64,000 nt of DNA from assembly GCA_964634205.1 (NCBI GenBank), contig CAZWKE010000013.1, forward strand, positions 13,267 to 77,266, written 5' to 3'. The DNA is from JAFGGG01 sp964634205 (GTDB lineage Bacteria; Spirochaetota; Spirochaetia; SZUA-6; RPPD01). Numbering within the stretch: position 1 is the first letter of the stretch; each line of letters starts with the position of its first letter. Made by a program: the position numbers and the translations under genes. Positions 7,862 to 17,400 of this stretch are shown one piece after another. The notes beneath the pieces are model-generated. The model was not told where the DNA came from. It saw only the letters and a program-made list of their open reading frames with translations, and made no database searches.

Positions 7862-8914
7862 TTATTTCTGCGCCAGAATGTGCAGGATATCGCCGTCCTG
7901 TACGGGATATTCCTTTTTTTCCGTACGAAGCAGGCCACGCCGGGACGCTTCCTGTTCCGAACCACATTCTATGAGGTTTTGATAAGAAATGACTTCAGCC
8001 CGGACAAAGTTGTTCATCAGGTCATTGTGAATTGCGGCCGCCGCTTCACGGCAGGGACATGCCTTTCGTACGGTCCAAGCCCGGACCTCATCCTCACCAA
8101 CGGTGAAGAAACTGATCAGTCCGGCCGTGCGGTACGCCTGGCGAACAAACTCCTCTCTGCCGTTTAAGGGAAAGTTGTATTCACCGGCAAAGGCCGCGCG
8201 ATCATCGGGCGACAGTTCCTGAAGGTCCTTTTCCAGTTTGGCATGCAGGCATACCAGATCGACCTCTCGTTCTGCAAGCCATTGTTTAAATTCGAATAAA
8301 ACTTCGGGAAGGAGGGCATTCTCTTCTTCTCCACAGTTAAGGACACAAAACAGCGGTTTGCGTGTCAGGAAACTGAAAGACGACAGTTCCTTCCATACGG
8401 CTAAAGACAGTGCGACATTATGTAAACCTGAATGTGACTCTAATGCACCCTTCAGTTTCTGAAATACCTCACGTTCTGGAATCCCCGCTATTTGTGTAAT
8501 TTTATTGCTTTTCCCAAGCCGTTCCAGTTTCCGCTCCACCTGTTCCAGGTCCGAAAAGATCAGTTCCAGGATACAAAACTCAAATTCCCGTTTCAGTACT
8601 TCTAATGAGCGCTCCGGTAAAAATCCATTAATCACCAGAGCCAGTGCGTCCATCAGCTTTAAATGCTGAAGTGCTTTATTATTGTTTTCACGCTCACCGG
8701 CTGTCAAACGATTAATATCGGTAAACGAGATTTTTGCATATGTTGTTTTTTGCGGCCGGTACAGTGCGCTTAAACGATCTATCCGCTCATCCGGAACATC
8801 TACGGTGGCGGTGTTTGCTTTGTCCGGAGACAAATACGCACCGGTTGTATTGCTTAATAATTCAAACAATGTGGTTTTACCGCATCCGGCCGCTCCCACA
8901 AGGCCAACCTGCAT
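7862..8914 (-). CDS. YchF-like (Obg family) P-loop ATPase/GTPase
   Basis: 350 residues, close to the 363 usual for YchF. The P-loop is GAAGCGKTT (7-15). The C-terminal third (from about 275) matches the YchF TGS-like domain: SFFTVGEDEVRAWTVRK, AAAAIHNDLMNNFVRAEVI and VQDGDILHI. The P-loop and the NKxE-equivalent site (VLNCGEEE) differ from canonical YchF, so this is probably a diverged paralogue rather than the universal housekeeping copy. YchF binds ribosomes and hydrolyses ATP; the role of this form is unknown. Confidence 0.75.
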   Translation of the reverse strand: MQVGLVGAAGCGKTTLFELLSNTTGAYLSPDKANTATVDVPDERIDRLSALYRPQKTTYAKISFTDINRLTAGERENNNKALQHLKLMDALALVINGFLPERSLEVLKREFEFCILELIFSDLEQVERKLERLGKSNKITQIAGIPEREVFQKLKGALESHSGLHNVALSLAVWKELSSFSFLTRKPLFCVLNCGEEENALLPEVLFEFKQWLAEREVDLVCLHAKLEKDLQELSPDDRAAFAGEYNFPLNGREEFVRQAYRTAGLISFFTVGEDEVRAWTVRKACPCREAAAAIHNDLMNNFVRAEVISYQNLIECGSEQEASRRGLLRTEKKEYPVQDGDILHILAQK

Positions 8915-9055
8915 GAGTACCTCCTTTTTACTATTACCGTATATCTAGATTTCTTTGCTGTAAAACGGCGCATAGTGTAACAGGAAACACGCTGTATGTC
9001 AAAAGGTTTGTTACTTAAACCCGACTGTGACAAATTTAGAATTGTCATATGGCAG

Positions 9056-9703
9056 CTAGTGAAAGAGATTCTTCATTTTTAACCCCAGTATATCGCCCTG
9101 CTCGGAAAATATTTCTTCCTGTGCCTTTTCCTTTTCATGAGGCTTAAAGATATTCGCCTTATACAGCACCTTACTGTAGAGTTTATCGGTGGCCATTATC
9201 GCCGTTGTCTGTGAATCTACCAGCAAAAAATCAATTACCGACTCGATCTCATACTCGGTTTCTATTATGACGGTCCATTTGAAAAGCGTCCTTGCGTCCA
9301 GATATAAGACAAGTACGTACTCACTGAGTGTGCGGATTCCCAGCTCCTGTATTTTGGCAAAATTGATTTTTTGCGGTACAAGAAAATCCGGGATGGGGAT
9401 GACCCGGGCTATCTTCTCGTTTTTCTTCAGTGCTTCCACCACGCTGCTTATCAAAATCTTTTCCTGATCCGGTTCAATATAGCCGCTGCGAATCAGAATA
9501 AGCGAGATATCAAGCGGATAATTTGATGACAGCCTTGTTCTCCTGATGGCCTCGATCTGCGGAGCCGTGAGCCCCCCCTCCTGTAACGCGATGGAACTCG
9601 TGGTATATTCGCTTTCCCGTGCCTGAAAGGTGTCATATCCGCGGTGTGTCGCGCATCCCAGTGTTATGACAACCAGTAATGCAATGATTGTTGTTTTTTT
9701 CAT
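9056..9703 (-). CDS. unknown lipoprotein
   Basis: 215 residues from the ATG at 9703, preceded by GGAGGAGA; the in-frame start 21 bp earlier lacks such a site. The lipoprotein signal ends at Cys17 (LGCATHRG). The mature part looks like an alpha/beta periplasmic domain, with VARVIPIPDFLVPQ and LVLYLDART segments and a charged C-terminal helix. No family recognised. It is divergent from the GH9 cellulase gene, with 217 bp between starts. Confidence 0.7.
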   Translation of the reverse strand: MKKTTIIALLVVITLGCATHRGYDTFQARESEYTTSSIALQEGGLTAPQIEAIRRTRLSSNYPLDISLILIRSGYIEPDQEKILISSVVEALKKNEKIARVIPIPDFLVPQKINFAKIQELGIRTLSEYVLVLYLDARTLFKWTVIIETEYEIESVIDFLLVDSQTTAIMATDKLYSKVLYKANIFKPHEKEKAQEEIFSEQGDILGLKMKNLFH

Positions 9704-9825
9704 ATTCTCCTCCAAAGATATCATGTATTACCGCCTATATACGATTGAAACCTTTGTAGGTAACATGTAATCCAAAATAATTATATTTCTCTACCTGTAA
9801 AGTATTAAAAAAATCAATCAAAAGG

Positions 9826-9845
9826 TTTAGGGTTTTAATCCTAAA
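9826..9845. promoter_or_regulatory. short inverted repeat upstream of GH9 gene
   Basis: TTTAGG and CCTAAA are separated by 8 bp, about 75 bp before the GH9 start. It could bind a regulator of cellulase expression, but no operator family is recognised and the region is AT-rich. Confidence 0.25.
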
Positions 9846-9920
9846 AGATTATTTTTCGGTATTTCAATATGATACCTTTATTTAATTGGCATAATTCATC
9901 ATTAATAAAGGAGGAAAATT

Positions 9921-12292
9921 ATGAACAAAGTGTTAAAGCTTTCAGTGGTGATGTTGTTTTCCCTGATTATCATCATCGCCTGTTCAATGCCGAAATCTAA
10001 TGAATCCGGGGGAACAGTTCCCGGTGAAAGCCGGGCCGCGGCGGACCCTGCCATTGATATGGCCATAGGGTTCTTCCATTTTAATTACTGCGGTACCGGT
10101 CAAACAGTGTCATGGCGTGGTGACTGTCATATGAATGATGCTGTGGTTGGCGGTTACCATGATGCCGGAGACCATGTCAAGTTCGGACTTCCCGCCGCCT
10201 TTTCCGCTACAATGCTGGCCTGGGCGGATTATGAGTATGATATCTCCGCCGGTCCTGAAATCAAACGTTTTATGGATTACTTCATGCAACTGGGAACAAC
10301 CAATTTCATCTATCAGATAGGGGACCCGGGAGCGGACCATGCCTATTGGGGGTCGCCGGAAGATGATCCGAATGCTCGTCCGGTATACCGCAGCAGCCAG
10401 GCTTCCTGTGTTCAGGCCGGAACAGCAGCGGCCCTGGCCGCCGGCTATATAACCGGTAACGGCGGGAACCTGGACCGGGCGATCGCGCTTTTTAACGCGG
10501 CGGAAGCGGCCAAGAGTGACGCCGGGTATACCGCTGCCAATGGGTTCTATACGTCCAACAGCGGGTTCTATGACGAACTTGCCTGGGCGGCGATCTGGAT
10601 ATACCTGGCAACCGATGATAAAACGTATCTGGACAAGGCTGAGACCTACATCGCCCAGACCGACTGGGATGATTACAAATGGACCTACTGCTGGGATGAT
10701 GCCAAAACCGCGGCCATCATGAAACTTGCCATGATTACCGGGAAAAGCAAATATATCACCCAGGTGGAACGGCAGCTGGACTGGTGGCTTCCGGGCGGCG
10801 GTATCACTTACACCCCCGGCGGTCTACCATGGCTTGACCAATGGGGTGTTCTGCGTTACGCCTCGGCCCAGGCATTTCTGGCCAAACTCTGGGCAGACTA
10901 TCCGCTCGGAGACGAATCGAAGAAATCAGCCTACAGGGATTTCTCTTCCAATATCATCAGTTATATCAAAGGCAATAATCCGCGTAACGGAAGTTACATT
11001 ATCGGTTACGGCAGCAACTGGCCGCAATGCCCGCATCACCGGGCCGCATCGCCCGACAAAACCTGTCCGGCACCGCATGAGCTGACCGGTGCGCTTGTGG
11101 GCGGACCTGACCAGAGTGACAACTACAACGACAGTACGGATAATTACACCCAGTCCGAGGTGGCACTCGATTATAATGCCTGCCTTGTGGCAGCCCTGGT
11201 CTCGGTGAACAGCCCACGTGTCTCGCCGACATACCCGCTGCCCACTCCACCCCCGTCTGGCGGACCCGGAAACGGAAACGGTTTAAGCGGAGAGTATTAT
11301 GATAATATAAGCTTATCGGGAACTCCGGTGCTCACCAGAACCGATGCCGAGGTCGATTTCAACTGGGGAGGAGGATCACCCTCTTCTTCGATTCCCGCGG
11401 ACAGCTTTTCCGTCAGGTGGACGGGAAAGATTGAGGCGCAAATGTCGGAAACCTATACCTTTTACACCCTGACCGACGACGGCGCACGGCTGTGGGTAAA
11501 CGGTCAACTGGTTATCGATGATTGGAACGACCATGCCGCAACCACGGAATACGAAGCGTCCGGCAGTATTGTATTACAAATGGGACAGCAATACGACATT
11601 GTCATGGAATATTTTGAAAACGGCGGAGATTCATCCGCACAACTCTTCTGGTCCAACCCTTGGCAGGAAAAACAGATTATTCCGCAAACCCAATTATATG
11701 CGGAAGGCGGCACAACACCTACTCCAACCCCAACGGCAACACCGACCCCCACGCCGACCGCAACACCTACGCCTACTCCCACTGCCACACCGACAACAAC
11801 ACCGACACCGACCCCTACTCCGACCGCGACACCTACGCCTACTCCCACTGCCACACCCACACCGACCGTGACTCCCACCGGTGATTATACCTCGATCACC
11901 CTTCCCTTAACGTATGACGGCGCGGGTGAGTTTTACTGGAAGACCGGTGACTTTTCCANNNNNNNNNNNNNNNNNNNNNNNNNNNNNNNNNNNNNNNNNN
12001 NNNNNNNNNNNNNNNNNNNNNNNNNNNNNNNNNNNNNNNNNNNNNNNNNNNNNNNNNNCCCTTAACGTATGACGGCGCGGGTGAGTTTTACTGGAAGACC
12101 GGTGACTTTTCCACCAGTCAGAGTGACTGGAGTAGATTCATAAACTCCTGGAACTGCGATCTGTTGGAGATCAATGGAGTGGATTGCACCAACTCATGGA
12201 CCGCGGAACATCAGATCCCTCCGGCGGACGACGGTTATTGGTATATCCATTATAAAGCCAGTTTCGGCTGGAGTCATCTTGAAATTAAATAG
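9921..12292 (+). CDS. GH9 cellulase with PA14, PT linker and CBM64 (split by assembly gap)
   Basis: Secreted lipoprotein (Cys21 in IIIACSMP). Residues about 45-435 form a GH9 endoglucanase with the catalytic-base motif GGYHDAGDHVKF and the late acid motif SEVALDYNAC. A PA14 beta-barrel follows (about 455-590: GLSGEYYD, RLWVNGQLVIDDW), then a Pro-Thr-Ala linker, then a CBM64-like cellulose-binding module (LPLTYDGAGEFYWKTGDFS through GYWYIHYKASFGWSHLEIK). A 100-N gap lies in the last module. Read through the Ns, the frame stops at 12065. If the Ns and one copy of the flanking 55-bp duplication are removed, the frame runs on without interruption to TAG at 12290, giving 738 residues. A strong GGAGG precedes the ATG. 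Confidence 0.9.
11711..11880 (+). repeat. Pro-Thr-Ala linker repeat in GH9 gene
   Basis: Tandem codons for TP, TPT and TAT give a linker of about 55 residues between the PA14 domain and the CBM64-like module. Such linkers are common in secreted cellulases and are often O-glycosylated. The low-complexity DNA may have helped break the assembly just downstream. Confidence 0.85.
11904..11958 (+). repeat. 55-bp direct duplicate, left copy at contig gap
   Basis: This 55-bp stretch is identical to 12059-12113, and the two copies exactly abut the two ends of the N run. Most likely they are the same genomic bases present at both contig ends. Confidence 0.9.
11959..12058. other. 100-N scaffold gap
   Basis: Exactly 100 Ns, a standard placeholder length. 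The flanking duplicate suggests the true gap is zero and the contigs overlap by 55 bp. Confidence 0.95.
12059..12113 (+). repeat. 55-bp direct duplicate, right copy at contig gap
   Basis: Identical to 11904-11958. Removing one copy plus the 100 Ns (155 bp) keeps the GH9 reading frame open to a natural domain end. Confidence 0.9.
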
Positions 12293-12337
12293 ACGCTGCG
12301 GACTTGTGTCGTGACAACAGGTCAGATAAAACCAACC

Positions 12338-12368
12338 AAGGCCCCGGTATTCCGCCGGGGCCTTTTTT
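12338..12368 (+). terminator. Rho-independent terminator of the GH9 gene
   Basis: A GC-rich stem, AAGGCCCCGG paired with CCGGGGCCTT around a 7-nt loop, is followed by a T run. It begins 46 bp after the GH9 stop. The minus-strand side lacks a T run, so it probably does not stop the giant-gene operon. Confidence 0.85.
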
Positions 12369-12445
12369 ATGTCCGCTTTTCTTCATTTAATAGAATGGAT
12401 AAGGCAAGGAAAACATCACCCGGAATAATTTGGATAAACGAATCA

Positions 12446-14479
12446 TTATTCACGCAAATAATCAAACTTTAAACCACTTGCCCCTTCTCCTCTTCCCGGG
12501 CTGACAAGAAAATATTTCCAGGTTTTGGTTGATCCATCAATCCAGCGCGCACGCGCAGTTTTGACTTTTATGGAAATTGCTGCACGGCTTAGTGTCTCTT
12601 CATTAACCGTATGTTCGGGCCCAATACGTTGAAGAAATTGCGTTTTTGGATACATTTCTTCGATACCATTGTCTTCAACATGAAACATCCGTCCCTGTCG
12701 GTACATAATCTCACGGTATGAATTGGGGATATGTGCGGGAAGATAGGGGATCCAATGTGCCGGAACAGAAGAGGCGAGTCTGAATTCGGGCATGGCCCGG
12801 GAACCTGTTTCTTCCAAAGAAAGTGCTTCGAGTGCCTCAACCGCCAGACGTACTCTTTCCTGTGCAGCCAGAACTGCTTCAGAAAGTGCTTCGGGTGTAC
12901 CCGCGTCAATTGCATCTTGAATTGCCGCTTCAAGCTCAGTATTTGCAGCAGCTAATTCCTGCTGGACAGCTTCAAGCTGAGCGAGCCGATCGGCATCTTT
13001 TTTTTCTTTTAAACGCCGTGTCTGGTCCCGGTAGTCTTCATATCCGGAGAACGATTTCCCCAAACCATTACAAATGGTATGCTCAACCGCCCAAGCCATA
13101 TTGGCACGGTCATCACGAATAAAGCGGACTTCTTCGATTTCTGTCGACTCTTCCTTCTTTGTTGTGGTCGGCGGAAGAAAAAACCAGGGTGCATTTCGAA
13201 ATACAATCCTGGATTCAAAATCATTTGAGACAATATTATTATCAGACATGCTCATACCAAACATATTCCAACTTTTTCGCCAGTCTTCTTCCGGTTCACT
13301 GCCGGCTTGGTGTATTTCATGTTCTTCTCCGAATACGTCCGTGACAGTTAAAGACTTCACCCGACAAAGAGACCCAATCTCCAGTGGTACAGGAATTGTA
13401 AACCAGTCATTTGCATAGAGTAACGCAAACTCCATGGCAAACACTGTCCCCAAATCGGTTTTTTGCACAGCTAACGAATCCGTAAATACACGCCGGTCTT
13501 CTATTTCATACCACCGAGTTTTCGGACTCCCACGGAAAAAGATGTTGGTAGGAATTATCTCAATTGATTTTTCTTTTTGCACAACAGAACGGTCCTCTCC
13601 GGCAAGTTGTTCCTGCCCAAGAAATGAATCTTGCCTGCTGTCTACAATAAAAGAATACCAGTCTAGATCACCGCCGGTGTGTTCATCACAGAGCAGAACA
13701 ACATCTTTATCTCCATTCGATGGATCCGGTGCCTGCAATGCCGATTCATATTCAAAACTCTCCGATTTGAAGGCGGAGTCTGCATCCTGTATTGTTGTGA
13801 GAGGCCCGAACATTTTTTCGTAGGTATCTACAAATTGTTCAATAACCGGACGAATCTTATTTATTGCTTCTTCACTTAATCCGGGTATTATGGAAAAGTC
13901 AAAATCCGATTTTAAAATATGTGCTTCGATAAGTTTCTGTCCGTCAAGTACCTTCCCTGCCATTGATTTAATAAAACGTTTTGTTTCGTCATCAACCGTT
14001 GTCTCTTCTTCATGAGTAAGCATCGGAAACATATACTTACTGCGTAAGTAATTTAAAAATGGTTCTGCATCTGCGATATTCGATACACTCTGCTCACAAA
14101 GTTGACCAATTTTTATCCTCTCTGTTACACTCAAAGCAAAAGAGACTTTTTCAATTTCCTGTTCAAGCGGACGAGCATCCGTATAAAGTTTTACGAGGTG
14201 TGCGGTACCCGGAAATCCACGGGAAAAACGGGTAATTCGGGAGGTTTTCAGCGAAACTCGTGTGCGGATGGGGGAGCCGGCATCCTCACCGATGAATTCA
14301 CCGGTAAGCCATTGAAATGCAAGCATACCAAGAGGATCTTTTACGCGGGCTTTCAAACCAGGCATTTGATCGCCGCGGGACCGGGGTTCAATCCGTTTCC
14401 ATGCCCTTTCCCAGGATTGTATATTCATTGGGACCATGGCGGCATATGGGTCACCTGTTGTTATGTCAACGTCACTCAT
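12446..14479 (-). CDS. giant-operon protein F, uncharacterised
   Basis: 677 residues from the ATG at 14479, which follows GGAGA; an ATG 12 bp earlier is less well placed. The start overlaps the end of the 1769-aa gene by 8 bp, so translation is coupled. No signal peptide. Residues near 30-60 read RIEPRSRGDQMPGL, then KDPLGMLAFQWLTGEFIGEDAGSP with one run-on; I recall a similar DPL-W-LARQW-GEF-GEDAGSP pattern in uncharacterised proteins of several phyla. An Ala/Glu-rich coiled coil spans about 490-560. Last gene of the operon; function unknown. Confidence 0.75.
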   Translation of the reverse strand: MSDVDITTGDPYAAMVPMNIQSWERAWKRIEPRSRGDQMPGLKARVKDPLGMLAFQWLTGEFIGEDAGSPIRTRVSLKTSRITRFSRGFPGTAHLVKLYTDARPLEQEIEKVSFALSVTERIKIGQLCEQSVSNIADAEPFLNYLRSKYMFPMLTHEEETTVDDETKRFIKSMAGKVLDGQKLIEAHILKSDFDFSIIPGLSEEAINKIRPVIEQFVDTYEKMFGPLTTIQDADSAFKSESFEYESALQAPDPSNGDKDVVLLCDEHTGGDLDWYSFIVDSRQDSFLGQEQLAGEDRSVVQKEKSIEIIPTNIFFRGSPKTRWYEIEDRRVFTDSLAVQKTDLGTVFAMEFALLYANDWFTIPVPLEIGSLCRVKSLTVTDVFGEEHEIHQAGSEPEEDWRKSWNMFGMSMSDNNIVSNDFESRIVFRNAPWFFLPPTTTKKEESTEIEEVRFIRDDRANMAWAVEHTICNGLGKSFSGYEDYRDQTRRLKEKKDADRLAQLEAVQQELAAANTELEAAIQDAIDAGTPEALSEAVLAAQERVRLAVEALEALSLEETGSRAMPEFRLASSVPAHWIPYLPAHIPNSYREIMYRQGRMFHVEDNGIEEMYPKTQFLQRIGPEHTVNEETLSRAAISIKVKTARARWIDGSTKTWKYFLVSPGRGEGASGLKFDYLRE

Positions 14480-17400
14480 TGTTTTCTCCATTCACATTTT
14501 GTTCAATAAACAACGCCGGAAGAAACATCCCGACTCTTTTTAATGCATCCAAATCAATACTCCGCACTTTTACCAGTTCGATTGTCTCGGTGACAATTTT
14601 TGAAAGTGTATCCCAGCTCCAGGTCCCCCCTTCATTTTCAATGACAGGAGAGACAGCAAGAAGCAGTGCATTCGGCGGTTCTGAATTCGGTTTGTTATAA
14701 TGATACGCAATTGCGGTTGTCTCTTTTGTTTTTGGAACAAATTCATCCCAGTCATCGATTACTAGACCGGCATATGTTTGATCCGCATCATTATGAAACC
14801 CTGTCGGGATTGCAGAGATAAAAGCCAGTCTCCCCTGGGGGTATTCTGCCTCTGTCCCGGGAAGTCCGGCCCACCGGTCGTCTTCCTGATATGGCAGTTG
14901 TCCTATGTATAACTCCATTGTTTTTGAAAAAGCACGGTCGGTCATAAGCATTCGGTCAAATGCAGCGATACGGGGATGTGTATAAGCACATTGACTGAGC
15001 CATAATACCGGATACACAGGGAGCTCATCATCGAGAAGATCATTGTTATGAGCGAGTGCAATGGTTAATTCGTCCCGATTGTCCGGTGTAAAACGTGGTA
15101 AGATCACCATGGCTCCTCCAAAAAGCGTTTTTCCTGCCTGACTAAGTGTCCCAATTGCGTCTTCTCCGGGATTTGCGATCTGTTTTTCTGCTATGGTTAC
15201 CCGTTTCATGGCCTCTTTGAGGGCGGCCCGCGCTTGGGTATACAATTGATCAAATTTCATCCAGGTATTTGCTGTACATATATTAATGCTTCCATCGTGT
15301 AAAAAAATAAAAAAAACATTATGCTTCTCAGTATCTTCAATCCGCCAGATAATACCTGATTGAACCACGCTGCATGTGCAGTGCATTGAAAGCACATCAT
15401 CATCCGGAAAAATGTCTCTCACCGCCTGTGGAATAGTACTTTGATCGAGTTCATCACGTAATGCCGGATTATTAATCGAATAGAGAATTTCAAAATCATC
15501 AGATAGAGAAACTGGTATGGATCCTGGTATATTAAATCCAATTAATTCAACAAGATCTTTGCGCACATCATCAAACGAGCATTCCCAGAGATTGTTGAGT
15601 TTATCGTCAGTAAATAGATCACCGTATAAATTCATACTGATATTCTTGAGTTGATTGCATGATTCGCTAATTCGTGTTTTGAACTCGGCAATATCTTCAA
15701 GAGTAAATGCTGTTTGATCTTTTTTTGCTTCATCAGACTCTTCCGCGAGCATCACATCCCCGGGATGTAAAATACGTCCCTGTGCAATGAAATCAATAAG
15801 ACAAACAGCTAGCTGTTGAATTTCCGGAATCGAATAAAAATCTTCATCATCTTCCTTTTCGAATTTTATTTTCACTTTACTTTCAACATCATAATCAGGA
15901 TAGGTTGACCGTACATAATAGGCGATTCTTTCTTCAACTTCTGTAGCCTCTTTGCTCACCGGCTTGGAAAGCATATAAATCAAATCAAGCGGGCCGATTT
16001 TTACATTATTTTCTTTTAGGTCGTCAATTGAAACAGAAATATATTCATCAGCATCCGGATTTTCTTTTATCCCAAATTTAATATTCTCCGGTGATCCAAG
16101 TAATTTCGCAGCCCACCTATTCAGAAGCGGTTCGATGAAACCGCGGGGTGTTTCCGGCCACGCTGGGATTTCTTCATTTTTAAAATCGCCGGTGAAAAGG
16201 AGTAGCGCGCGAAACTTGCTGTTTAAACTGCCGCGTGGTGTTCTAATAACGTCCGTACCGGAGAATGTCGCTTTTCCCGAAAGTACATTAAGCGGCGCTC
16301 CGGCCCGTTCAAAATTGCCTCCCACTGCCTGATACACACTCTCAGAGAGAAGGAGATCAGAGGCCGCATCATATAACTCAGCAAGTTTTTCCAACTCGTA
16401 ACAAATAGCTTTTTGCTCGTGACTCCCCGCACCCGGAAGACAAAGCTCATTGCCTTCCTCGACACGTTCGCCAAACGGGATTTCATTTTCCCTGTATGCT
16501 TCCAGCAGTGCTTTCCCGTCAACCACATTTCTGGGCGCTGTCGCTTCTTTTGCTTCACCTTCGACTGTATTTTCTTCTATTGGTATTTTGATGGGATAAA
16601 GTTTTCTGAATAGATAAATATATTGATGGAGCTCAAGCCTGTTTCCGTTATTGTCTTTATATTCATTTCCCAGTTTATGTTCAAACCGGTATCCGAGTAA
16701 GGTACCCAATGTTTGCCCTTGACGCAATCCTTCCAGCAGCCAGAGTGCCCGCTTTACCCTGTCCGAAGAGAGATGCACCGCATATGCTTCCGCATTCTCT
16801 TGATCCGGTTGAGAAATATATTTATGGCGTAAAATCGCCGCTGTCGCAGCATGTTGAAGCGAAGGTGAATGGATATATCCCCCTTTTATTGCCTCCTTTT
16901 GTTTCGGTTTCAGGTCTAAAAGCCATCCGAATGCACCAATCCCAAGTTTCCGGGAATCAGTATCTTCATGAGATCGTAAACCCCAAAGCCTTTTTAAAGG
17001 GAACGAATTGATCCACGAATCCAGTCTATTTGTAGAGAGTGAAAACACATCATTTTGATATCGCTCTGCATCTTTAACAGGGAATGTGGCGGGGAGATTT
17101 TTCAAATATCCTTTTGCACTTCCCTCATCAGCTCTTCCGTTCTCCAATAGTATCGATGCCCTTAATAATTGAAAAAAAAGTGCCCGGGAAAAAGGAGGTT
17201 TTTCTTCACTGGAACAGTTGAGTATGTCCTCATTACTTACTCCATCATCTGCGAGCCATGTTACGTATGTTTTTTTTTCTAAAGAAGTGTCTACTTCTAC
17301 AAGTACATTATCAGGCGATATTCCCTCATCCTGTACCAAGGGAATGTCTACCGGATAGCCGTTCCCCCATGCCACGAGCTGAGAAACAAAAGGAGTAATG

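Noticed and set aside
9752..9802. Loose inverted repeat CTTTGTAGGTA ... TACCTGTAAAG between the divergent lipoprotein and GH9 genes
   Set aside because: Only 9 of 11 pairs with a 30-bp spacer in AT-rich DNA; not distinguishable from chance.
11504..11878. Long minus-strand frame rich in Val-Gly across the PT linker
   Set aside because: It is the antisense reading of the TP-rich repeat in the GH9 gene; low-complexity codons leave several frames open.
12059..12067. GH9 stop codon just after the N gap
   Set aside because: It arises only because the Ns and the duplicated 55 bp shift the frame; collapsing them removes it.
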